Source: Candidatus Tectimicrobiota bacterium
GTDB lineage: Bacteria > Tectomicrobia > Entotheonellia > Entotheonellales > Entotheonellaceae
Direction: 5' to 3'
Assembly (NCBI GenBank): GCA_026005175.1
Contig: BPKO01000005.1
Location: 186,001 to 250,000 of the forward strand
DNA length: 64,000 bases
Under the pieces are notes generated by a model. The model ran no database searches and was not told where the DNA came from. It saw only the letters and a program-made list of their open reading frames with translations. Positions 25,005 to 32,944 of the stretch are shown piece by piece. Each line of letters opens with the position of its first letter. The stretch's first letter is position 1. The translations under genes were made by a program, and so were the position numbers.

Positions 25005-26117
25005 TCAGCGCTTCTCCAGCGGGTGCTCCTGGCGCGTGCCCCGGTACAGCGGCAGCTCGGCGACGGTGGCCGGCACCGACTCGCCGTCCACCACCACTGC
25101 CAGCGGCTGCCCGGGGGCGCTCACTTCCCGGCGCACATAGGCGAGGGCCACGGGCTGCTGCAGGGCCGGAGAATAGGCGGCACTGGTCACCCAGCCCACC
25201 TCCCGCTGCGGGCTTACCACCTTGGCGCCGCTGGGCGGCAGGGGGCCGCGGGCGAGCAGCAACCCGACCAGCTGGCGGTTGACGTGGCCGCGCGAAGTGA
25301 CGCGGGCAATGACTTCCTGCCCCACGTAGCAGCCTTTGGTAAAGCTAATGGCGGCCAGCAAGTTGGCTTCCAGCGGCAAGGTGTCGGGCGTCAGCTCGCG
25401 TCCGGCCAGCGGGAGGCCGGCTTCGATGCGCAGCACCTCGAGGGCGTGCAGCCCCACGGGGCGCAGGCCGCAGACCTGGCGGTGGGCCCACAGCGCTTCC
25501 CAGACCTCGCCCAGGGTCGCCATGGGCAGCAGCAGCTGGTAGCCCTCCTCGCCGGTGTGGCTGCGGCGGATGAGGCGCACGGTGTGGCTACCCAGGTGCC
25601 AGAGTTCGTGGCCGTAAGGCGGCAGCGCGGGAAGGGCAGCCCCGGCCGCTTGCTCTAAGCAAGCGGCCGCCTGCGGCCCCTGCAGAGACAGCAGTCCCCA
25701 CTGGGCGCTGACGTCTTCGAAGACCACGTCGTCGGCGATGACAAAGGCTTCGATCGCCTGGCAGAAGGGCTCGACCAGCTGCGGCTCGAGGTCGAGCAGG
25801 TAGGCTTCCGGGGTAGCATAGACCACGAAGTCCGCGATCATCTTGCCCTTGTTGGTCAAAAAGGCCGCGTAGCACCCCTCTCCCGGGCGCAGGCCGGCGA
25901 TGTCGTTGGTCACCATGGCGTGCAGGAAGCGCTGACGGTCGCTGCCGGTGACCCGCACCAGCCCGCGGTGCGAAAGGTCGGCGAGGCCCGCCTGCTGCCG
26001 CACCGCCCAGTACTCGACCTGGGGGTCGCCAAAGTGCAGCGGCACTTCCCAGTCGGCCACCGTGGTGAAGGTGGCGCCCAGGGCCTGGAAAGTCGAAAAG
26101 AGCGGGCTGCGGCGCAT
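25005..26117 (-). CDS. ygfZ: Folate-binding YgfZ/GcvT-like protein
   Basis: A 370-aa tetrahydrofolate-binding protein of the YgfZ (IbaG/IscA-helper) family. KGCYVGQEVIARVTSRG is its diagnostic motif with the conserved Cys. ADLSHRGLVRVTGSDRQRFL and MVTNDI are in the N-terminal folate-binding part. YgfZ supports Fe-S cluster assembly and repair. It begins 6 bases after the HIT gene, suggesting one operon. Confidence 0.88.
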   Translation of the reverse strand: MRRSPLFSTFQALGATFTTVADWEVPLHFGDPQVEYWAVRQQAGLADLSHRGLVRVTGSDRQRFLHAMVTNDIAGLRPGEGCYAAFLTNKGKMIADFVVYATPEAYLLDLEPQLVEPFCQAIEAFVIADDVVFEDVSAQWGLLSLQGPQAAACLEQAAGAALPALPPYGHELWHLGSHTVRLIRRSHTGEEGYQLLLPMATLGEVWEALWAHRQVCGLRPVGLHALEVLRIEAGLPLAGRELTPDTLPLEANLLAAISFTKGCYVGQEVIARVTSRGHVNRQLVGLLLARGPLPPSGAKVVSPQREVGWVTSAAYSPALQQPVALAYVRREVSAPGQPLAVVVDGESVPATVAELPLYRGTRQEHPLEKR

Positions 26118-26123
26118 GCCGGC

Positions 26124-26540
26124 TCAGCCTTCCAGGGCGGCACGGAGCTGCTGGGCCACCTGCTGGATGCGCGCCGCGTCGCCTGGCCGCATCTCCCACC
26201 ACCGCAGGACGCCGTCGCCCTGGCGCCGCGGCACGAGGTGAAAGTGGGTGTGGAACACCTCTTGCCCGGCGGCGCGGCCGCTGGCGTGAAGCAAGTTAAG
26301 CCCCTCGGGCTGCAAGGCGCGCCGGATCGCCTGCGCCACTTGCAGGCACAGGCGCATCATGCCGGCTCCCACCTCCGGCGGGAGGTCAAAAAGGTCGGTG
26401 CTGTGGGCTTTGGGCAGTACCAGCACGTGGCCGTCGGCCGCCGGGTTGATGTCCATGATGGCCAGGGCCTGGGCGTTTTCGGCCACCACCGTGCTGGGGA
26501 GCTGCCCGGCCACAATGGCACAGAAGACACACTCCGCCAT
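26124..26540 (-). CDS. HIT-family nucleotide-binding hydrolase
   Basis: A 138-aa histidine-triad protein. FCAIVAGQLPSTVVAE, DINPAADGHVLVLPKAH, and the triad VFHTHFHLVPR are all present. Members hydrolyse nucleoside phosphoramidates or related nucleotides. First gene of a minus-strand operon with ygfZ, acyl-CoA synthetase and crotonase. Confidence 0.93.
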   Translation of the reverse strand: MAECVFCAIVAGQLPSTVVAENAQALAIMDINPAADGHVLVLPKAHSTDLFDLPPEVGAGMMRLCLQVAQAIRRALQPEGLNLLHASGRAAGQEVFHTHFHLVPRRQGDGVLRWWEMRPGDAARIQQVAQQLRAALEG

Positions 26541-26582
26541 GCCTTTCCTCCGTCACTGCCGCTAAGGGCCAAGTCTCTCCCC

Positions 26583-26612
26583 ACTATAGCGGCAGGGACC
26601 GGGCAGGGTCAA
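26583..26612 (-). promoter_or_regulatory. Promoter of the HIT-ygfZ operon
   Basis: On the minus strand TTGACC (26612-26607), 18 bases, TATAGT (26588-26583), 43 bases before the HIT start. It lies just beyond the end of the glycogen-debranching-type gene. Confidence 0.65.
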
Positions 26613-26617
26613 GGCCG

Positions 26618-28819
26618 CTACTTGACGACCACGATCTCGACCTCGCCTTCTCGGCGCGTCACGCTCACCCCCACGTCCTGTGGGTAGCGGTAGAGGGTGA
26701 GGTCAAGGGTGGCTTGCCCGACGCGCAGGTTGGTGATGCGCACCTCTTGCAAGAAGGGGGGCAGCAGCGGCGCGGTGAAGCAGATCTGGGGCTGGGGATG
26801 GCGGAAGGAGAGGCCCAGGCAAGCTTGCAGCAGCAAGAACACCGCGGCGCTGGCCCAGGCTTGCGGCGCGCAGGCCACCGGGTAAAGAGTCGGCCCTTCG
26901 CCAGGACGCCGCGTAAAGCCGCAGAAGAGCTCCGGCAGGCGGTGCAAGTCCATGAACAGGCAGGCGTCAAAGAGGCCGGTGAACACCTTGAGGGTGGCCT
27001 CCTTGAGGCCGTAGCGGGCCATGCCCGCGGCGATGAGGGCGTTGTCGTGAGGCCACACCGAGCCGTTGTGGTAGGCCATGGGGTTGTAGCGCCGCTCCGA
27101 AGAAGAAAGGGTGCGAATCCCCCAGCCAGAAAAGGCGTCCTCGGCCAGCAGCGCGGCGGCCACGCGCCGTGCCCGCTGCGGGCTAGCAATGCCGCTGAAG
27201 AGGGTGTGACCGGCGTTGGAGCTGCGCACGCGGCAAGGGCGCTTGTGGCCGTCGAGGGCCAGGACGTAAGTGCCAAGCTCCTCGCTCCAGAAAGCCCGCT
27301 CGAACTGCTCTTGCAAGGCCTGGGCCTGGCGCCGCAGCGCGGCGGCGCGCTCCGCTTGCCCCAGCACGGCGGCGAGCTCTGCCGCGCCCTGTTTGGCGGC
27401 GTAGACATATCCCTGCACTTCGCACAGGGCGATAGGGCCTTCGGCCAAGCGGCCGTCGGCGTGAAAGACGGCGTCGTGCGAGTCCTTCCAGCCCTGATGC
27501 ACCAGGCCGCGGGGCGAGCGGCGCGCGTACTCGACAAAGCCGTCGCCGTCCACGTCGCCGTAGGTGTCGATCCAGTGCAGGGCCAGCTCGATGTGGGGCC
27601 AAAGGGTTTCGACAAACGCCAAGTCGCCGGTGCGGCGGTAGTACTCGTAGGCCAGCACCACAAAGAGGGGTGTGGCATCGACGCTGCCGTAGTAGCGGCC
27701 AAAGGGAATCTCGCCCAGCGCCGCCATTTCTCCCTGGCGCGCCTCGTGCAGGATCTTGCCCGGCTCGGCGTCCTGCTCGGGAATCACCTCCTGGGCCTGG
27801 GTGGTGGCGAGGTAGGCGAGCACGCCGCGGGCCAGAGCCGGGTTGACCCACAGGTACTCGAGGGCGGTGATGAGGCCATCGCGGCCAAAGGGCGTGCTGA
27901 ACCAGGGCACGCCGGCGTAAGGGTAAGGGCCGGTGGGCATGGCGGTAACCATCATGTAGAGGTCGGCGCGCGAGCGGTTGAGCCAGTCGTTGAACTGCTC
28001 ATTAGACGTGTAGATGGCGCAATCGCCGCTTTTGGCCTCGCGCAGGGCGCCGTCGGCCAGCGTAAAGGCTTCGTGGAACGCCAGCCGCGGCGGCCGCGGC
28101 TCGGAGGTATGGCAGGAAATGGTGAGGAAAAAGGCTGCCGCTTCTTTGGGCTGCAGCTGCACCGCCAGCTGCAGCTCGCCGGGGCTCACCCGCTTGGGCG
28201 CCGGAGCACAAGCAATGCGGGTATATCTCTTGATGCCGTCAAGCCCTTCGTAGGCCAGGGTGACGCCGCTGGGATCGACGTGCGGGGGCAGCAGGCGGCC
28301 CCGCTGCCGCCGCTTGAGGCCGCGCACTTCAAAAATGTCGGCAAAATCGGCGGCAAAGCGCAGGGTGAGGTCGACCTCGAGGGGCTCCAGGGCGTAGTTG
28401 CGCAGGGTCAGACATTCGTAGCAGGTACCCTGCCAGAGGAACTTGGAGCGCTGAAGGTGCAGGGTGTCGCGGTGGAGGACCACCTGCCCGTCGGCGGTCA
28501 CGTCGGGATTGGCCAGGTCCACGGTAAGAAGGGCGTTTTCCTCGTGCACGGTGGAGCTCAGCAGCAAGGGACGGGAAGTGCCCAGAAGCAGCTCGAGACG
28601 GCTGAGGAAGCGGGTTCCGGCGTGATAGAGCCCCTGCTCGCCGAGCCCCAGCGGGGTGATGTCGCCGTAGCGGTTGAACACCGCAAAGGTGTCCCCTTCT
28701 TTGAGCACCCGGGTGCGGTCGTCGGCGAGGGCCGACGTGGCCAGGATGTAAAACTCGTCCTCAATCCGGATGATTTCCTGGCGGGCGGGCGTCTGTCGCG
28801 GCAGCATCCCTAGCGGCAT
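26618..28819 (-). CDS. Amylo-alpha-1,6-glucosidase (glycogen debranching-type) family protein
   Basis: A 733-aa enzyme of the bacterial debranching-type family. The N-terminal domain (about 1-280) has FAVFNRYGDITPLG and YHAGTRFLSRLELLLG. The (alpha/alpha)6 catalytic domain has AGVPWFSTPFGRDGLITALE, WIDTYGDVDGDGFVEYAR and MAYHNGSVWPHDNALIAAG with acidic residues at the expected places. It acts on branched or short glucans. Starts at ATG 28819 or 28807 are possible (AGAGAAGG upstream). No other glycogen gene is in the window. Upstream, TGGACG-N17-TAACAT on the minus strand might be its promoter. Confidence 0.88.
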   Translation of the reverse strand: MPLGMLPRQTPARQEIIRIEDEFYILATSALADDRTRVLKEGDTFAVFNRYGDITPLGLGEQGLYHAGTRFLSRLELLLGTSRPLLLSSTVHEENALLTVDLANPDVTADGQVVLHRDTLHLQRSKFLWQGTCYECLTLRNYALEPLEVDLTLRFAADFADIFEVRGLKRRQRGRLLPPHVDPSGVTLAYEGLDGIKRYTRIACAPAPKRVSPGELQLAVQLQPKEAAAFFLTISCHTSEPRPPRLAFHEAFTLADGALREAKSGDCAIYTSNEQFNDWLNRSRADLYMMVTAMPTGPYPYAGVPWFSTPFGRDGLITALEYLWVNPALARGVLAYLATTQAQEVIPEQDAEPGKILHEARQGEMAALGEIPFGRYYGSVDATPLFVVLAYEYYRRTGDLAFVETLWPHIELALHWIDTYGDVDGDGFVEYARRSPRGLVHQGWKDSHDAVFHADGRLAEGPIALCEVQGYVYAAKQGAAELAAVLGQAERAAALRRQAQALQEQFERAFWSEELGTYVLALDGHKRPCRVRSSNAGHTLFSGIASPQRARRVAAALLAEDAFSGWGIRTLSSSERRYNPMAYHNGSVWPHDNALIAAGMARYGLKEATLKVFTGLFDACLFMDLHRLPELFCGFTRRPGEGPTLYPVACAPQAWASAAVFLLLQACLGLSFRHPQPQICFTAPLLPPFLQEVRITNLRVGQATLDLTLYRYPQDVGVSVTRREGEVEIVVVK

Positions 28820-28889
28820 CCTTCTCTTCTACAGACTCAAGACCCTACGCTTGCACTCTTCCTTATGTTAACGGCATGTGGCGTGGCCG

Positions 28890-28918
28890 TCCACTTTCCC
28901 CTCTCTACGGGATATAAT
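28890..28918 (+). promoter_or_regulatory. Promoter of the SDR gene
   Basis: A perfect TATAAT at 28913-28918, with a weak TCCACT 17 bases upstream (28890-28895), 50 bases before the ATG. Confidence 0.45.
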
Positions 28919-28968
28919 CGGCCCTTACGTCGTGTCCCTTCGAACCCGCACAGAAGGAGTGAGAAGAC

Positions 28969-29760
28969 ATGGAGCTCGGGCTGCAGGGCAAAGTGGCCAT
29001 TATTACCGGCGGCAGCGCCGGCATTGGCAAAGCCACCGCGAAGCGGCTGTGCGAGGAGGGCGTCCGCGTCACCATCTGCGCGCGCCGCCCCGAGGTGCTG
29101 CGCCAGGCGGCAGAGGAGATCGAGGCGCAGACGGGCGGCGAGGTGCTGGCGGTGCCGGCAGACGTGTGCCGCGACGAGCAGGTGGCCCAGATGGTGCAGC
29201 AGACCCTGGATCGGTTTGGCGGCGTCGACATTCTGGTCAACAACGCCGGCGGCTCGCGCGCTTTCTCGTTCTTCGAGGCCACCGAGGCGCTGTGGCGAGA
29301 AGACCTGGAGATCAAGCTCTTTGGCGCCATTCGCTGCATCCGGGCGGTGGTGCCTTCCATGCGCCAGCGCGGCGGCGGCCGCATCATCAACATCACCACC
29401 ATTGGCGGCAAGGCGCCGCGCCCGCACGCCTTGCCCACCACGGTGAGCCGCGCCGCCGGCATCAACCTGACCAAATCGCTGGCCAGCGAGTTTGCCGCCG
29501 ACAACATCCTTGTCAACACGATTTGCCTTGGCCTGGTCAAGAGCGCCCAGTGGGAGCGCCGCTACGAAGCGCTGCGCCAGCAGCAGCCCGACCTCACCCT
29601 GGAGGCGTACTATGCCCAGGTGGGGCAGCGCGTGCCGCTGGGGCGCATGGGCGAACCGGAAGAAGTGGCCGACCTCATTGCCTTTCTCGTCTCCCCGCGG
29701 GCGGCGTTTATCACCGGCACGGCCATCAACTTCGACGGCGGCGCCGCGGCAGTGGTCTAA
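28969..29760 (+). CDS. SDR-family protein lacking the canonical YxxxK dyad
   Basis: A 263-aa short-chain dehydrogenase/reductase-fold protein. The cofactor loop is ITGGSAGIGKATAKRL, and ILVNNAGG and GRIINITTIGGK are normal. Where the catalytic Y-x3-K should stand, the sequence reads TTVSR (PTTVSRAAGINLTKSL): Tyr is Thr and Lys is Arg, and the Ser of the triad is Thr. The C-terminus (GRMGEPEEVADLIAFLVSP, ITGTAINFDGG) is standard. It may be a binding protein or use a different chemistry. Expressed from its own promoter; Shine-Dalgarno GGAGTGAG. Confidence 0.85.
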   Translation: MELGLQGKVAIITGGSAGIGKATAKRLCEEGVRVTICARRPEVLRQAAEEIEAQTGGEVLAVPADVCRDEQVAQMVQQTLDRFGGVDILVNNAGGSRAFSFFEATEALWREDLEIKLFGAIRCIRAVVPSMRQRGGGRIINITTIGGKAPRPHALPTTVSRAAGINLTKSLASEFAADNILVNTICLGLVKSAQWERRYEALRQQQPDLTLEAYYAQVGQRVPLGRMGEPEEVADLIAFLVSPRAAFITGTAINFDGGAAAVV

Positions 29761-29774
29761 GCGCGTGTGACCCC

Positions 29775-29803
29775 TTGACATCGGCGTGACTGCTACGTAT
29801 ATT
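29775..29803 (+). promoter_or_regulatory. Strong promoter of the structured small transcript
   Basis: Consensus TTGACA at 29775-29780, exactly 17 bases, TATATT at 29798-29803. It is one of the best promoter matches in the window and points at a unit that ends in a strong terminator about 210 bases on, with no recognised gene in it. Confidence 0.75.
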
Positions 29804-29830
29804 GTTGACCACCAAAGTGGGGTTGAGACC

Positions 29831-29929
29831 ATGATTTACTTGCTGACGGAGTGCCTCAAATTTCCGTTAAAGGGCTCCCCTCGTCACCTGCCCCCAGACG
29901 AGGCGGAGCACGAGAAGCGGGGCTGGTGA
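29831..29929 (+). CDS. Possible small ORF (32 aa) inside the structured transcript
   Basis: ATG at 29831 after GGGGTTGAG reads MIYLLTECLKFPLKG and continues to a charged end, stopping at TGA 29927. It would be the only protein of this transcript. The overlap with strong RNA stems and the lack of a recognised family make coding doubtful; it could be a leader peptide or small protein. Confidence 0.22.
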   Translation: MIYLLTECLKFPLKGSPRHLPPDEAEHEKRGW

Positions 29930-29983
29930 GCGGGCCTCCAGCCCGTGGGCGTTTCCCGGCGTGGGACGCCGTAAGCAATGCGA

Positions 29984-30019
29984 GGGGATGCTGCAAAGGG
30001 CAGCATCCCCTTCTTTTTT
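29984..30019 (+). terminator. Intrinsic terminator of the small transcript
   Basis: A perfect 11-bp stem GGGGATGCTGC (29984-29994) / GCAGCATCCCC (30000-30010) with a 5-base loop, followed by TTCTTTTTT. A textbook rho-independent terminator. Confidence 0.92.
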
Positions 30020-30024
30020 GTCCC

Positions 30025-30053
30025 TTGTCACCGCCAGGCCGCTGTGCTACAGT
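30025..30053 (+). promoter_or_regulatory. Promoter of the SprT-like gene
   Basis: TTGTCA at 30025-30030, 17 bases, TACAGT at 30048-30053, directly after the preceding terminator and 31 bases before the ATG. Confidence 0.6.
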
Positions 30054-30084
30054 CAAAGGCCCTTGACGCGCTTGTGACTGCTGC

Positions 30085-30801
30085 ATGAGGCCTGCTGACC
30101 CCGACACCCGCTGCCCGTTTGTGGCGACCGTTGCCGCCCTGCCGGCGGCCTGGCTTGCCGAGCGCCTGGCGGCCCCGGTGACGCTGGCGTGGACGCGCAA
30201 TCGCGTGGTCATGGTCAGGGTGAGGGTTTTGGCCGGCGGGGGCTACCGGGTGCGGTTGCACGGCTGCTTTCGGCAGGCCCCGATGCCGGTCTGGCAGGCG
30301 CTGGTGGCGTACATCCGGCACGGCGACCGCACGGCGCGGGCCATCCTGCGGCGCTTCCTGCAAGGCGAGGGGGCGCTTGCTGGCCCGGAGCCGGCCGGAT
30401 CGTGTCCAGCGCGTGGTGCGGCGCGCGGCCGCTACTTCGACCTCGAGGAGATCCTGCGCACCCTCAACCGCCGTTACTTTGGCAACCGCGTGCAGGCGCG
30501 CATCGTCTGGGGGCGGCGGCCGCCGCGGCGGCAGCGGGTGTCGATTCGACTAGGATCGTACTGTGCCCGCACCCGTCTCATTCGCATCCATCCCGCTCTG
30601 GACCAGGCCTTTGTGCCGCGCTACGTGGTGGAGAGCGTGGTCTTTCACGAAATGCTGCACCAGCTCGTGCCGTGCCGCCGCGTGCGGGGCCGGCGATGCC
30701 TGCATCCGCCGCGCTTTCGCCAGTGGGAGCGGCAGTTCCCTGCCTATGCCCGCGCCGAGGCCTGGAAGCGACGCCACTTGACGCGGTTGCTCCGTAGCTG
30801 A
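30085..30801 (+). CDS. SprT-like zinc metalloprotease-domain protein
   Basis: A 238-aa protein. The second half is an SprT-type domain: LEEILRTLNRRYFGNRVQARIVWG (DPBB-like entry), RLIRIHPALDQAFVP and the zinc motif VFHEMLHQLVP (HExxH), followed by a His in CLHPPRFRQWE as possible third ligand. The first 110 residues are basic, with no known domain. SprT/Spartan proteins cut DNA-protein crosslinks in eukaryotes; the bacterial role is unclear. The transporter gene follows after 6 bases. Confidence 0.82.
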   Translation: MRPADPDTRCPFVATVAALPAAWLAERLAAPVTLAWTRNRVVMVRVRVLAGGGYRVRLHGCFRQAPMPVWQALVAYIRHGDRTARAILRRFLQGEGALAGPEPAGSCPARGAARGRYFDLEEILRTLNRRYFGNRVQARIVWGRRPPRRQRVSIRLGSYCARTRLIRIHPALDQAFVPRYVVESVVFHEMLHQLVPCRRVRGRRCLHPPRFRQWERQFPAYARAEAWKRRHLTRLLRS

Positions 30802-30807
30802 CGTGCC

Positions 30808-31515
30808 ATGCCCGCTCCCCACCCGGCCACTCCCGCGACGCAAGCCCCTTCTTCGCCCTGGTTCGTGCTGCTGGTGGCCGTCTTTACCACCTGCCTCATC
30901 ACCGCCAACATCGTGGCGGTCAAGCTGGTGGTCGTCTTCGGGCTGGTGACGCCGGCAGGCATCGTGGTCTTTCCGCTTAGCTACATTTGCGGCGACGTGC
31001 TCACCGAAGTCTACGGCTACCGGCAGGCGCGGCGGGTTATCTGGCTGGGCTTTTTTTGCAACCTCCTGGCCGTGCTGGCGATTTGGATTGGCCAAATTCT
31101 GCCCCCTGCCCCTTTCTGGGAAGGGCAGGCGGCGTACGTGCGCATTTTGGGCTATACGCCCCGGCTGCTGGTGGCTTCTTTCCTTGCTTACTTGGTGGGC
31201 GAGTTTGCCAATGCCTTTGTGCTGGCCAAAATGAAAATTGCCACCCGCGGGCGCTGGCTGTGGACGCGCACCATCGGCTCGACCCTGGTCGGGCAGGGGC
31301 TCGACTCCCTGGTGTTTATCACCCTGGCCTTTGCCGGCACGCTTCCCGTGGCGGCGCTGCTTTCTACGGTGGTGACGCAGTGGCTGCTCAAAACGGCCTA
31401 CGAAGCGGCAGCCACCCCCCTGACGTACGGCGTGGTGGCGTGGCTCAAGCGGCGCGAGGGGCTCGACGTCTATGACGAGGGCACGCACTTCAGTCCCTTG
31501 CGCTGGCGCGACTAG
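30808..31515 (+). CDS. Queuosine precursor transporter (YhhQ/VUT family)
   Basis: A 235-aa membrane protein with about six hydrophobic segments. NIVAVKLVVVFGLVTPAGIVVFPLSYICGDVLTEVYGY is the family's N-terminal region (cited here only as a stretch from about residue 30 to 68), and RTIGSTLVGQGLDSLVFI and LKTAYEAAATPLTY are the other conserved blocks. YhhQ imports preQ0/preQ1 for queuosine synthesis. No que gene is near, which fits salvage. Confidence 0.88.
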   Translation: MPAPHPATPATQAPSSPWFVLLVAVFTTCLITANIVAVKLVVVFGLVTPAGIVVFPLSYICGDVLTEVYGYRQARRVIWLGFFCNLLAVLAIWIGQILPPAPFWEGQAAYVRILGYTPRLLVASFLAYLVGEFANAFVLAKMKIATRGRWLWTRTIGSTLVGQGLDSLVFITLAFAGTLPVAALLSTVVTQWLLKTAYEAAATPLTYGVVAWLKRREGLDVYDEGTHFSPLRWRD

Positions 31516-31539
31516 TCCTTCTTGAGAAGGAGCCTTGCG

Positions 31540-32922
31540 GTGTCGATTCCGCACGAGCCCTCGGCCCCGGCTGATCCGGTGGCCCAGGCCTGGCACTATC
31601 CTCTCTTTGAGGCCATCTTGCAGCGCCGGGCCCGGCGCTTCCCCCTAGGGGCCACCATGCCCGGGAAGGCGCAGCACTTCGTTTCCCCGCATCCGCCGCT
31701 GCCCTTGTCGCCGCAGGAAGAAGCGCTGCTTATCCTGGCCGGCACCGGCCTCAGCGGCTTGCAGCTTGGCGACCTCCCCTTTGTCGATGCCCAGGGCGCT
31801 TCCCTGGGCGGCAACACCCTGCTGCAGTTTGCCGGCCGCGTCTATGCCAGCGCCTGCGGCGCCCACGGCACCGAACTTTTCTACACCAACGACACCGGCG
31901 TGTACCTGGTGCGGCTGCGGCCGGTGGCGCCGCAGCGCATGCAGGAGTATACCGGCTGCGAGGATCGCGAGCGGCTTCTGCGCTTGGTCGAAGCCCACAC
32001 CGTGCGCCTGCAGGCGCAACGCCTCGACATCCCGCGCCGCTGGCCGGCGCTGCTCGCCTTCAACCAGTGGAACGTCAACGTCCCGGGCAGCACGCTCTTC
32101 ATGCCCGTAACCGACGTCACCGGCGAGTACATCAACCTCCTGCTGCTGCTTTTTGACGCGCCGCACCGGCTCTACATTTACGACGACCTCAACGGCAACG
32201 CCGAGCCGCTCAAGCGCTGGGCCGAGGCCGGGAAGCTTGAGCGCCGCTTTGCCTATCCCCTCTCGCAGCTCGAGCGCAGCGCGGCGCAGCAGTTTGTCGC
32301 CGTCGAGCAAGCCCTCATGCTGCAAAACATGTACCTGGCCTTGCAGGCCATGGGACTGGGCGGCTGGCTGTTTGGCGCCGGCAATCCGCTGGTGGTCTTT
32401 GGCGGGACGCCAGCTCCGGGCCTGGGCTTTCGGTTCTGGCGGCCGCCGGCAGGCAGCAAGAACCCGGCCCCCCATCCGGTGGGCCTCGACGGCCTCTTTG
32501 AAGCCTACTGCCCGCCTTACTACCCTTCCATGGCGGCGGCGGTGGAGGCGGTCGTTGCCAGCAAGTGGGGCCAAGGCGGCCTGTTTACCGGCGACGGCGG
32601 CCCCGTCCCTTTCCGTGACCCCCAGCACCTGGCCCGCGAAGTGCCGGTCACCCCAGACGAGGTGGTCCAGATGGCCAAGGACCTCTGCACTTACATCTAC
32701 CAGACCTACGGCCGCTTTCCCGCCCAGCTGGACGCCATGAACATGTGCCTGTGGCTGCAAGCCCACCATCTTGAGACGGCCTACTACGACCGCTTCCTGC
32801 AGCCCGGCGCCTACCACGAGGCCATTGCCACCCACCTGCAGCGCTGGCACGCCGCCCCCTCTCCCCCGCGCGAGCCCCCCACCCCTGGCGTCCCGTGCCG
32901 CAAAAGACTTGACAAAGCCTGA
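31540..32922 (+). CDS. Uncharacterised protein, possibly nitroreductase-fold related
   Basis: A 460-aa soluble protein that I do not firmly recognise. EAILQRRARRFPLGATMPG, PLPLSPQEEALLILAGTGLSG and GGWLFGAGNPLVVFGGTP recall a group of actinobacterial and environmental proteins loosely related to nitroreductases. A hallmark flavin site cannot be shown. There is no signal peptide or membrane segment. The GTG at 31540 is chosen because AAGGAG lies 7 bases upstream; the TTG at 31522 would precede it. It lies directly upstream of the CarH-like regulator. Confidence 0.6.
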   Translation: MSIPHEPSAPADPVAQAWHYPLFEAILQRRARRFPLGATMPGKAQHFVSPHPPLPLSPQEEALLILAGTGLSGLQLGDLPFVDAQGASLGGNTLLQFAGRVYASACGAHGTELFYTNDTGVYLVRLRPVAPQRMQEYTGCEDRERLLRLVEAHTVRLQAQRLDIPRRWPALLAFNQWNVNVPGSTLFMPVTDVTGEYINLLLLLFDAPHRLYIYDDLNGNAEPLKRWAEAGKLERRFAYPLSQLERSAAQQFVAVEQALMLQNMYLALQAMGLGGWLFGAGNPLVVFGGTPAPGLGFRFWRPPAGSKNPAPHPVGLDGLFEAYCPPYYPSMAAAVEAVVASKWGQGGLFTGDGGPVPFRDPQHLAREVPVTPDEVVQMAKDLCTYIYQTYGRFPAQLDAMNMCLWLQAHHLETAYYDRFLQPGAYHEAIATHLQRWHAAPSPPREPPTPGVPCRKRLDKA

Positions 32923-32937
32923 ACACCCGCGTAGAGG
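32909..32937 (+). promoter_or_regulatory. Promoter of the CarH-like gene, almost leaderless
   Basis: TTGACA at 32909-32914, 17 bases, TAGAGG at 32932-32937, overlapping the end of the preceding gene and the Shine-Dalgarno itself. The expected start would be at or near the ATG 32945, so the transcript would be leaderless or nearly so. Confidence 0.45.
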
Positions 32938-32944
32938 AGGCGGC

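Larger units (their letters stand above)
29810..30019 (+). ncRNA. Candidate structured small RNA
   Basis: The transcript expected from the 29775 promoter folds into a row of hairpins: ACGGA/TCCGT (29846-29850/29863-29867); CTCC+CCTCGTC with GACGAGG+GGAG (29875-29885/29897-29908, one bulged C); CGGGC/GCCCG (29931-29945); GGCGT..CCC/GGG..ACGCC (29948-29970); and the terminator stem. It matches no RNA family that I recognise (not tmRNA, SRP RNA or RNase P). The 5' end is inferred from the promoter. A 32-codon reading frame lies inside. Confidence 0.5.

Noticed and set aside
29810-30019. tmRNA, SRP RNA, 6S RNA or RNase P RNA
   Set aside because: No tRNA-like ends with an ANDYALAA-type tag, no SRP GGAAGCAG-type loop, and too short or wrong layout for 6S and RNase P.
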